From Bacteroides sp. (GTDB lineage: Bacteria > Bacteroidota > Bacteroidia > Bacteroidales > GCA-2748055), in NCBI GenBank assembly GCA_011048475.1, contig DSDZ01000086.1, positions 1-5,797 on the forward strand: DNA of 5,797 bases. Reading direction: 5' to 3'. The position numbers and the translations under genes were made by a program. Shown piece after piece: positions 1 to 5,797 of this stretch (position 1 is its first letter; the number at the start of each line of letters is the position of its first letter). The notes beneath the pieces are model-generated. The model saw nothing but the letters and a program-made list of their open reading frames with translations, did not search any database and was not told where the DNA came from.

Positions 1-2
1 AT

Positions 3-1163
3 GTGCAGGGGAACAGGAGTCCGGCCACGGTGTACATGAACCATCCCGAATATGGTCCCATCCCCCTGGCGCCCGACAGGTCAGTACCCTATTTCGGGCC
101 GGGCTACAAACTCGACTTCCCGGAAACGGACGGGAATTGTGCTGCCTGTCACGCACCCCTGGCCGCCATCGACAATCCCTATGGCACGAACCCCCTTGAG
201 CTGGCAGGAACGCAACTCGAGGGGATCTCCTGTGATTTCTGCCACAAGATCCTGGATGTACGGTTCGGCCCGGGATCCCCCGGGCCCGGTCAGAATATGC
301 CCGGGGTCCTTTCTTACCGGTTCGCCAGGCCGCCCGAGGGGCATCAGCTGTTCACAGGCCCTTTTGTTGATGTGGCACCGGGCGAAGATACCTGGTCACC
401 CCTGCAAAAAGAAAGCAGGTACTGTGCCCCGTGCCATGTCGGGGATTTCTGGGGCGTACGTATCTACAATTCATACGGGGAATGGCTGGAGAGCCCGTAC
501 AGTGCAGGTTCCACCGGGAAGACCTGTCAGGACTGCCATATGCCGGCTGGTTCGGCAGACCGCTTTGCCACCGCTGAAGCGGGCGGGTGCATCAGGGACC
601 CGTCAGGGATCGGTACTCACCGGATGCTGGGGATCAGGAACGAAACCTTCATGCAGAGCGCAGTTTCCATGATTGCCGGTGCTGCATTGGAGGATGGCCG
701 GATCAATGTGCATGTGGAGATCACCAACGACAATACCGGTCACCACATCCCCACCGATTCACCCCTGCGGCACATGATCCTGGTGATCCGTGCTGAAGAC
801 AGCCGGGGAGATACCCTGCAGAGGATCAGCGGGCCTGTATTGCCAGGCTGGTGCGGGGAAGGCGATCAGGATGAAGGGTACTACGCGGGTCTTCCCGGGA
901 TTGTGTATGCCCGGATACTCAGGGAGCACTGGACCGAGAAGGAACCCACCGCAGCCTACTGGATGCAGACCATGGAGGTCAGTGATAACCGTATCAGGGC
1001 CTTTGAAACTGCCACGGCTGACTTTTCCTTTGCTCCACCATCAGGTGGAAGTGCCCGGATCAGGGTTGACCTGATCTTCCGGAGAGCATTCATCGAGCTT
1101 GCCGATCAGAAGGGTTGGGACCATGAGGACATCCTTCTTGCTGGCAGGTTCATTGAGATTTGA
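3..1163 (+). CDS. Multiheme c-type cytochrome (cytochrome c554-like), 5' end cut by window edge
   Basis: The frame is open from the left edge, so the signal peptide and probably further N-terminal sequence (perhaps another heme site) lie outside; the GTG at base 3 is not a convincing start. Counting from that codon, 386 residues are visible. Four CxxCH heme-attachment motifs stand at residues 46-50 (CAACH), 77-81 (CDFCH), 141-145 (CAPCH) and 175-179 (CQDCH). A heme-free C-terminal part follows. It carries THRMLG near 205-210, GHHIPTDSP at 247-255 and SDNRIRAFE at 327-335, a pattern familiar from the beta-rich tail of multiheme cytochromes of the cytochrome c554 type. Known for the family: electron transfer in the periplasm or at the outer membrane, with hemes attached after Sec export. 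The exact redox partner or substrate cannot be told. Two extra cysteines (196, 284) lie outside heme motifs. No T9SS tail is present. The next gene starts 16 bp after the stop on the same strand, suggesting an operon. Confidence 0.9.
   Translation: MQGNRSPATVYMNHPEYGPIPLAPDRSVPYFGPGYKLDFPETDGNCAACHAPLAAIDNPYGTNPLELAGTQLEGISCDFCHKILDVRFGPGSPGPGQNMPGVLSYRFARPPEGHQLFTGPFVDVAPGEDTWSPLQKESRYCAPCHVGDFWGVRIYNSYGEWLESPYSAGSTGKTCQDCHMPAGSADRFATAEAGGCIRDPSGIGTHRMLGIRNETFMQSAVSMIAGAALEDGRINVHVEITNDNTGHHIPTDSPLRHMILVIRAEDSRGDTLQRISGPVLPGWCGEGDQDEGYYAGLPGIVYARILREHWTEKEPTAAYWMQTMEVSDNRIRAFETATADFSFAPPSGGSARIRVDLIFRRAFIELADQKGWDHEDILLAGRFIEI
267..286. repeat. Perfect 8-bp GC inverted repeat inside the cytochrome gene
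   Basis: GGCCCGGG (267-274) and CCCGGGCC (279-286) are exact reverse complements around the loop ATCC. In frame this codes the Gly/Pro-rich turn F-G-P-G-S-P-G-P-G, so codon choice alone may account for it. The structure is plain in the sequence; a function is not supported. Confidence 0.4.
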
Positions 1164-1179
1164 ACCAAATATACTGCTC

Positions 1180-3696
1180 ATGAAACCATCAGCCGTTCTC
1201 TCATCCGCCTGCCTGGTGTTTATGATCTGCCTGCCGGCAAAGGTGCATCCCCAGGATACGGTCCGGTGGGTCCGGACCGGGGGTCCCCCCGGGGGACTGG
1301 GATATGACATCCGGTATAATCCGGACCTGCCCCATCTCTGGTTCGTTACGGATGCCAACGGAGGGGTGCACCGGAGCGAGGACAACGGCTACCACTGGGA
1401 ACCTGCCAACCAGGGGATCGCCACCTTTTCCGGGTTCACCAACGACAACATTCCCGCATTCTGCCTGACGGTGAACCCGCATAATCCGGCCCATATCTGG
1501 GCAGGGACCCAGAACTCGGGACACCTCTACAAATCGGTGGACCTGGGGCTGACCTGGACGGAGAGCGACGAGGGGATTTCCGTGGAACATGATGCCCTCT
1601 CCTTCCGGGGCATCACCTTCGACCCGGCATCTCCTGATATCATGTACGCCATGGGAGAGATCACTTCCGAAGCGCTCGGCGGACCCTATGTCTGGGGGAA
1701 CGGAACGGGGGGTGTCATTTACAAATCGACCAACGGCGGACAGAACTGGTTCAAGATCTGGGACGGCGGCATCCCGTCGAGCCTGGCGCGCTACATGTGG
1801 ATCGATCCCCGGAACACGAATGTGCTGTATGTCTCCACGGGAATATTTGACCGGGGCGCTGTCGGAGAGGGAGACCTCCTGACCGATCCCTTCGGAGGCA
1901 TCGGGATACTGAAGTCGGTGGACGGGGGCGAGACCTGGGAAGTGCAGGATGAAAACAACGGGCTGCGGTGCCTGTATCTGGGCAGCCTTTATATGCACCC
2001 CCTGAATCCGGACACACTGCTCACCTGCGCTGGTCACGTGCTGGAAAACGGGAGGGGCGTGTTGTACCTCGAAAATCTGGTCATGTCCGGAGGTACCTCA
2101 CCCTTCGGGATCTACAGGACCGTCAACGGGGGAAACGAATGGACACAGGTCTATGAACCGGGTAAGAACATCGGTGAAATATTTTCATCGGTGGAATACA
2201 GCACGTTTGACCCGGATATCGCCTATGCCGCAAGCGGGATGGGTGTATACCGGAGTGAAGATGCCGGGGGAACATGGAACCGGGTCAGCAGCGGCTCCGT
2301 CAACTGGGGTCCTCCGGGCGTGGATCCGGGATACCCCATCGACATTCAGTGCGACCCCCGGGATCCTGACCGGTTGTTCATCAACAATTACGGGGGAGGG
2401 AATTTTCTCAGTGAGGACGGGGGGATGACCTGGACAAATGCCAGCGACGGTTATACGGGGGCCGAGCTCAGGAAGGTGGAGGTATCCCCGCCCGATCCCG
2501 CTCTCGCCTATGCAACCGGGCGGAGCGGAATCTGGAAAAGCGAAGATGCCGGGACCACCTGGTATGGGATCCATTTTCCTGCCGACACGGCGAACTTCCT
2601 GGGCGACTATGCGTCCGTTTTGCCGGACCGGCTGGACAGGGACCATCTGCTGGCGGGTACTACCGGGGGGCACTTGATTGAATCGTTTGACGGTGGATTT
2701 ACATGGTCTGTCCGCTGGCCGGGTTTTGATGAACTCGGAGAGCTCATTTCCGGCGGCGGGGAGATTTCGGATATTGCAGTTGCACCTTCCAATAAGGAAA
2801 TCCTTTACGCAGGTATCTCGGTCACCGGGTGCAGCCTGAACAACGAGGGGTGTCAGACAGGAAAAGGTGTGGTCTTTTCCAGGAACGGCGGTGCCACCTG
2901 GGTCCCTTCAGACGATCCTGCTATCAGCGGGCTGGCGGTGGTTACGCTGGCCGTGGATCCGGAATATGCGAACAGGGTATATGCGGGGACCGGGGCCGGT
3001 CTGTTCATTTCCACGGACGGCGGGTCGGGCTGGGAAATAGCGCCCGGACTCCCGGAATCGGGCATCATCAGGGCCATTGCATTCAACCCGCAGAATCGGC
3101 ACACGCTGTTTGTGGCCATCGATCAGTTCGGACTCTATTATTCGGAGGATGGAGGAGTTACCTGGAATGCTTCCGTGGCAGGGCTGGAGCCAAATTCTTC
3201 CATCAGGGAGATCCTGTTCGATCCGGGAGATACAGCCACCATGTATGTATGCGACCTGCTCAGCGGTATTTACCGTTCAGAAGACCGGGGAGGCACCTGG
3301 CTGAAGATCAACAGGGGCCTGCTGAACCGTGCCGTTACATCACTTTCTCTCACCATGGACGGGCAACACCTGTATGCCTCGACCACAGGGGCCGGGGTCT
3401 TTCGCTGCGATCTGAACGGAGAGGTGCCGGTCTCCCCGGGAACCGGGGTTCGGTACGGCGTTCCTGCAGGGGAACCGGACTTCCTGGTCTATCCCAATCC
3501 GGCGGAGGATTTCATCCATATCTCCGGGGCCGGGGAGGCTGAAAGGATCGAACTGTTCAATGCACTGGGAATGCTCCTTCATTCAGGAGCCGCAGAAGAG
3601 TTGATCCGGCTGCCGGAATCCCCGCCCGGTCTATACTTTCTGGTGATCCATTCTCTTTCGGGGCAGGTGTTCTGCCGCCGTGTGGTCATCCGGTAA
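1180..3696 (+). CDS. Secreted Asp-box (BNR/sortilin-like) beta-propeller protein with T9SS C-terminal sorting domain
   Basis: The 838-residue product begins with a signal peptide: basic K2, a hydrophobic stretch at about 5-20, and likely cleavage near residue 25. The mature part has 13 Asp-box motifs (S/T-x-D/N-x-G-x-x-W, e.g. SVDGGETW at 246-253 and SEDGGVTW at 655-662), spaced mostly 43-68 residues apart. A last blade at about 710-745 has a decayed box. Fourteen blades would suit two seven-bladed propellers, the fold of GH74 xyloglucanases, but the repeats also occur in non-enzymatic YCF48-, sortilin- and sialidase-type proteins. Residues 768-838 form a T9SS type A sorting domain (YPNPAEDFIHIS, a G-L-Y-F-L strand near 817, and a basic C-terminus), so export to the surface or medium is expected. 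I chose ATG 1180 because it gives the signal peptide and lies 16 bp after the cytochrome stop. In-frame starts at 1099 and 1123 would overlap that gene and bury the signal peptide. No Shine-Dalgarno is seen. The ligand or substrate is unknown. Confidence 0.9.
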   Translation: MKPSAVLSSACLVFMICLPAKVHPQDTVRWVRTGGPPGGLGYDIRYNPDLPHLWFVTDANGGVHRSEDNGYHWEPANQGIATFSGFTNDNIPAFCLTVNPHNPAHIWAGTQNSGHLYKSVDLGLTWTESDEGISVEHDALSFRGITFDPASPDIMYAMGEITSEALGGPYVWGNGTGGVIYKSTNGGQNWFKIWDGGIPSSLARYMWIDPRNTNVLYVSTGIFDRGAVGEGDLLTDPFGGIGILKSVDGGETWEVQDENNGLRCLYLGSLYMHPLNPDTLLTCAGHVLENGRGVLYLENLVMSGGTSPFGIYRTVNGGNEWTQVYEPGKNIGEIFSSVEYSTFDPDIAYAASGMGVYRSEDAGGTWNRVSSGSVNWGPPGVDPGYPIDIQCDPRDPDRLFINNYGGGNFLSEDGGMTWTNASDGYTGAELRKVEVSPPDPALAYATGRSGIWKSEDAGTTWYGIHFPADTANFLGDYASVLPDRLDRDHLLAGTTGGHLIESFDGGFTWSVRWPGFDELGELISGGGEISDIAVAPSNKEILYAGISVTGCSLNNEGCQTGKGVVFSRNGGATWVPSDDPAISGLAVVTLAVDPEYANRVYAGTGAGLFISTDGGSGWEIAPGLPESGIIRAIAFNPQNRHTLFVAIDQFGLYYSEDGGVTWNASVAGLEPNSSIREILFDPGDTATMYVCDLLSGIYRSEDRGGTWLKINRGLLNRAVTSLSLTMDGQHLYASTTGAGVFRCDLNGEVPVSPGTGVRYGVPAGEPDFLVYPNPAEDFIHISGAGEAERIELFNALGMLLHSGAAEELIRLPESPPGLYFLVIHSLSGQVFCRRVVIR
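1375..3300 (+). repeat. Array of 13 Asp-box beta-propeller repeats (protein level)
   Basis: Within the secreted propeller protein the Asp-box tryptophans fall at residues 73, 126, 190, 253, 321, 366, 418, 461, 509, 574, 618, 662 and 707. Most boxes follow a strand ending in a G-x-Y/H/F-x-S type segment, and many blades have a D-P-x-x-P/N-x-x-x-Y-like turn one strand earlier (e.g. NPHNPAHIWAGT at 99-110). The last four boxes are very regular, 44-45 residues apart. The earlier ones vary, which points to loop insertions in blades 2-5 and 10. The DNA copies have diverged, so this is an old protein repeat rather than a recent DNA duplication. Confidence 0.88.
3481..3693 (+). other. T9SS type A C-terminal sorting domain (Por secretion signal)
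   Basis: This covers residues 768-838 of the propeller protein. Visible hallmarks, in order, are the opening F-L-V-Y-P-N-P-A motif, an E-R-I-E-L-F-N-A-L-G strand with the usual small-residue turn, L-P-E-S-P-P-G-L-Y-F-L-V-I as the conserved L-x-x-x-x-x-G-x-Y core, and a final strand ending V-V-I-R. In Bacteroidota this domain directs substrates through the type IX translocon, is commonly removed by the PorU sortase, and the cargo is then attached to A-LPS or released. Which of these fates applies here is not shown by the sequence. Confidence 0.88.
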
Positions 3697-3726
3697 GCTG
3701 ATAGCAGGAGGATCCGTCCGTTGTCC

Positions 3727-3754
3727 GAAGCGTCCGTCCGCTGACAGGCGCTTC
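3727..3754. terminator. Weak inverted repeat in the convergent gap, possible bidirectional terminator
   Basis: GAAGCG at 3727-3732 pairs perfectly with CGCTTC at 3749-3754. One G-U pair and one C-G pair extend the stem to 8 bp around a 12-base loop. It sits between the stop codons of two converging genes, where a shared terminator would be expected. There is no T-run on either strand after the stem, so it is not a classical intrinsic terminator. Function is inferred from position only. Confidence 0.3.
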
Positions 3755-3757
3755 CAA

Positions 3758-5260
3758 TTACTGCCCGACGCGTTCGCGGATGGGTGACAGCCGGATGACA
3801 CGGTCGGGCTGGTTCACCACAACGTAGATATTCCCTGCAAGATCCAGGCCCACGTCCCTGACCCGGCCGAAGTTCTTCAGGATCACCTCCTCGTGCATCA
3901 CCCTGTCCTCCGCTACGGTGAGCAGGCGGACATCCTCGTATTTCAGGGCGCCCACCAGCAATTTGTTTTTCCAGGCAGGGAATGCCTCCCCCTGGTAGAA
4001 CTCGATGCCGCATACGGCGGTGGAGGGTTTCCAGTACATGACCGGCTGGGCGTACCCTTCCATGGCGGTATGTTCCGTAATGGCGGTCCCGTTGTAGTTC
4101 CGGCCATAGGTGATAACCGGCCAGCCGTAGTTCACCCCTTTCCGGATGATATTGATCTCGTCGCCTCCCAGGGGACCGTGCTCCGCCTCCCATACCTGGT
4201 CCGTTTCCGGGTGGACCGAGAGCCCCTGCGGGTTCCGGTTCCCCAGCGTGTACAGCGTGGGAAGCCCTTCCTTCATGAAGGGATTGTCGGCCGGGATGCT
4301 CCCGTCGGGCCGGATCCGGTGGATCTTCCCGTTGGGCCTGGCGGGATCCTGTGCCTGGTCCTGTGCGCCGCGGTCGCCGATGCTGAAGTAGAGGTACCCT
4401 TTTTTGTCGAATACGATGCGGTTCCCGTAATGGTGGCGGGTGGTCCGGTATGTGTCATGGGGTGCCTGGTAGATCACCTGCTCATCCACCCACTCCATAT
4501 TGCTGATCCGTCCCCGCACGATCCGGGTCATGGCCGGGGGACGCTCATCGCCGCTCCCCTTTTCGATGGCATGGCTGTAGGAGAGGTAGATCCAGCGGTT
4601 CTTTCTGTAATCCGGGTCAATGTTCACATCCAGCAATCCGCCCTGTCCCTCGTGCAGCACCTCCGGGGTCCCCTTCACGGGATCCTCCAGCAGGTCCCCC
4701 TTCACCACCATCCTGAGCGTCCCGGGCCGTTCGGTGACCAGCGCCGTGTCTTCGTCCAGGAAGACGATGGCCCAGGGGATCTCCAGGTCGTCCGCCCAAA
4801 TTTCGGCGGATATGACGTAGTCCATGGTTTCCAGGGTGGGAGAGGGGTCCGGCTTCACCGCCCCGGCCTTTTCCTGTTCCGCGTAGAGGAATTCCACCAG
4901 GGCATTGATCTCGTCGCCTGACAGGACATCGTCGTATGAGGGCATCCCCAGGTGCGGGATCCCGAATTCGATGTTGCGCCGCACGTACCCGTAACCATCC
5001 CCGAACTGCCAGACCCCATCCAGCAGGCTCTGGGCATTTCCTCCCCGCAGGTCGGTGCCGTGACAGGTGGCGCAGTATTGCACGTAGAGTGCGGCCCCGT
5101 CCGGTCCGTTCCCGGATCCCCGGGCCGACAGTCCGCTCCCGCCTGAACCTTCAGGCTGGTTCCGGCAGGAAAGGATCAGCATGGAGACGCCCGACAGGAT
5201 GACCCCGGCAAGGATGACCGCCGGCATGATCCGGCTACTTCTCTTATTGTACATGGTCAT
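3758..5260 (-). CDS. Cytochrome c - PQQ-dependent aldose sugar dehydrogenase fusion lipoprotein
   Basis: From ATG 5260 the product has 500 residues. A hydrophobic segment at 12-31 ends in the lipobox LILS-C with Cys32, so it should be a lipoprotein; no acidic surface-export signal follows the Cys. A small cytochrome c domain (about 50-128) has the heme site CATCH at 63-67 and likely axial ligand Met106 in GMPSYDD. A soluble PQQ-dependent aldose dehydrogenase domain (PF07995, YliI/Asd-like) follows from about 150 to 496. Its motifs in order are IPWAIVF (161), GQGGLLDV (205), HYGNRIVFD with likely catalytic His277, GKIHRI (311), GNRNPQG with Arg342, EHGPLGGDEIN (360-370; Gly-Pro carbonyls hold Ca/PQQ in relatives), NYGWP, GALK (Lys440) and GRVRDV (Arg466, Arg468). 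Known family reaction: aldose to lactone at a PQQ-Ca centre. Inferred: electrons pass to the fused heme. Start is ambiguous: ATGs at 5260 and 5254 lie in ATGACCATG, and an in-frame ATG at 5305 only adds a non-signal-like N-terminus. The upstream gene ends 49 bp before it on the same strand. Confidence 0.92.
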   Translation of the reverse strand: MTMYNKRSSRIMPAVILAGVILSGVSMLILSCRNQPEGSGGSGLSARGSGNGPDGAALYVQYCATCHGTDLRGGNAQSLLDGVWQFGDGYGYVRRNIEFGIPHLGMPSYDDVLSGDEINALVEFLYAEQEKAGAVKPDPSPTLETMDYVISAEIWADDLEIPWAIVFLDEDTALVTERPGTLRMVVKGDLLEDPVKGTPEVLHEGQGGLLDVNIDPDYRKNRWIYLSYSHAIEKGSGDERPPAMTRIVRGRISNMEWVDEQVIYQAPHDTYRTTRHHYGNRIVFDKKGYLYFSIGDRGAQDQAQDPARPNGKIHRIRPDGSIPADNPFMKEGLPTLYTLGNRNPQGLSVHPETDQVWEAEHGPLGGDEINIIRKGVNYGWPVITYGRNYNGTAITEHTAMEGYAQPVMYWKPSTAVCGIEFYQGEAFPAWKNKLLVGALKYEDVRLLTVAEDRVMHEEVILKNFGRVRDVGLDLAGNIYVVVNQPDRVIRLSPIRERVGQ

Positions 5261-5309
5261 GGTTTTATTCTGTAAGTAAAGAAATTCCGGGATTGGATGC
5301 AACATTCAA

Positions 5310-5797
5310 TTACAGCCTGTGAAAAAAGCGAATACTAAAAACCGGATCAAGCCGCCTGTAGCCTTCACCTGAACCCGTAATAATAACACCTGCACCTGCG
5401 TCAAGACTGAACCCCGTATCAGAATTAAAATACACATCTCTCCCGATCCGGACCGGGAGAAATAAAATTGACTCTGTGTAGTTTTCCCATGCGATCAGCC
5501 AACAATTCAAACCCGCTCTCGCATACCACGGTTTCAGGTCTGAATATTTTGAAGTGGGACCAAAATGATAATAGTAATCACCGCCCAGTGTAGCAACATA
5601 TTTATAGCTAAAAATAAATAAATTCGGAACGCCCGGCCACCAGCCGATACTTCCCCCGATCTGCGACTGGCCGATCCAATACCTGGCACCGATATGAATT
5701 GCATCCGGCATCCCGATCCCGAATAATATGTCTGTTTTATCCTGGCCGGATACCAGTCCCCGGGATAAGATCAGGACAGCATTTATTATAAAGATCC
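5310..5797 (-). CDS. Exported small beta-rich protein of unknown function, 5' end cut by window edge
   Basis: I do not recognise this gene. The frame stays open from the right edge to TAA at 5310-5312, giving 161 visible residues. An internal ATG at 5711 could be taken as the start, but the 28 codons before it encode a hydrophobic stretch (IFIINAVLIL) and a plausible signal peptidase site, VSG before QDKTD. The true start is therefore probably a few codons beyond the edge. The mature part is rich in Gly, Tyr, Trp and Phe in alternating stretches (HIGARYWIGQSQIGGSIGWW, YKYVATLGGDYYYHFG, FSLDAGAGVIITGSGEG), ending in SIRFFHRL. This suggests amphipathic beta-strands, as in a small outer-membrane barrel or a periplasmic beta-sandwich. 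No catalytic or cofactor motif is seen. The DNA is about 37-48% G+C in the lines I counted, against about 65% in a counted line of the dehydrogenase gene. It lies 49 bp upstream of that gene on the same strand and may share its transcript. Confidence 0.7.
   Translation of the reverse strand, partial: IFIINAVLILSRGLVSGQDKTDILFGIGMPDAIHIGARYWIGQSQIGGSIGWWPGVPNLFIFSYKYVATLGGDYYYHFGPTSKYSDLKPWYARAGLNCWLIAWENYTESILFLPVRIGRDVYFNSDTGFSLDAGAGVIITGSGEGYRRLDPVFSIRFFHRL

Noticed and set aside
3..5. GTG at base 3 as the true start of the cytochrome
   Set aside because: No signal peptide follows, and a c-type cytochrome must be exported. The frame simply enters from outside the window.
52..672. Second + strand frame of 206 codons overlapping the cytochrome
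   Set aside because: The translation is rich in Arg, Pro and Ser without motifs, while the other frame holds four CxxCH sites and the conserved C-terminal pattern.
1099..1179. N-terminal extension of the propeller protein using upstream in-frame starts (1099 or 1123)
   Set aside because: It would overlap the cytochrome gene and place an extra segment before a good signal peptide that begins at ATG 1180.
1201..2037. Open frame of 278 codons on the - strand, antisense to the propeller gene
   Set aside because: No domain, signal peptide or plausible composition. The opposite strand encodes clear Asp-box repeats throughout.
3893..4921. Open frame of 342 codons on the + strand, antisense to the dehydrogenase gene
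   Set aside because: It mirrors the coding frame of the well-supported PQQ dehydrogenase, and its translation is His/Pro/Val-rich with no recognisable motif. Long antisense frames are common in G+C-rich genes.
5150..5168. Surface lipoprotein export signal after the lipobox cysteine of the dehydrogenase
   Set aside because: The residues after Cys32 are R-N-Q-P-E-G, without the acidic cluster typical of Bacteroidota surface-export signals. I therefore assume a periplasm-facing anchor, without certainty.
5261..5309. Bacteroidota-type promoter (TTTG / TAnnTTTG) ahead of the dehydrogenase
   Set aside because: I read the 49-bp gap and the tail of the upstream gene on the - strand and found no convincing -33/-7 pair. 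Read-through from the upstream gene is at least as likely.

Overview
The window looks like a piece of a Bacteroidota (Bacteroidetes) chromosome with fairly high G+C. The strongest evidence is a C-terminal type IX secretion (T9SS) sorting domain on the large secreted protein. Start codons preceded by A/T-rich sequence without a clear Shine-Dalgarno motif also fit this phylum. A more precise taxon cannot be read from the sequence. All four genes encode exported proteins, and two of them are c-type cytochromes, so the region serves the cell envelope and electron transfer.

Left half, + strand (3-3696): the 3' part of a multiheme c-type cytochrome with four visible CxxCH sites is followed after 16 bp by a secreted protein of 838 residues. 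That protein is built from Asp-box (BNR/sortilin/GH74-type) beta-propeller repeats and ends in a T9SS sorting domain. The two are probably co-transcribed. The cytochrome would handle electrons in the periplasm or at the outer membrane, and the propeller protein would be exported to the cell surface or medium.

Centre (3697-3757): a 61-bp convergent intergenic gap holds a weak inverted repeat that could end transcription from either side.

Right half, - strand (3758-5797): a lipoprotein joins an N-terminal monoheme cytochrome c domain to a PQQ-dependent aldose sugar dehydrogenase domain (YliI/Asd type). Upstream of it on the same strand, 49 bp away, is a small exported protein of unknown function, rich in aromatic residues and beta-strand-like, cut by the right edge of the window. 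Its DNA is clearly more A+T-rich than the rest.

The dehydrogenase would oxidise aldoses to lactones and pass electrons through its own heme. The cytochrome/propeller pair is a separate transcription unit facing it. A link between surface sugar recognition or cleavage, sugar oxidation and cytochrome electron flow is possible but only inferred. I see no RNA genes, mobile elements or CRISPR arrays.
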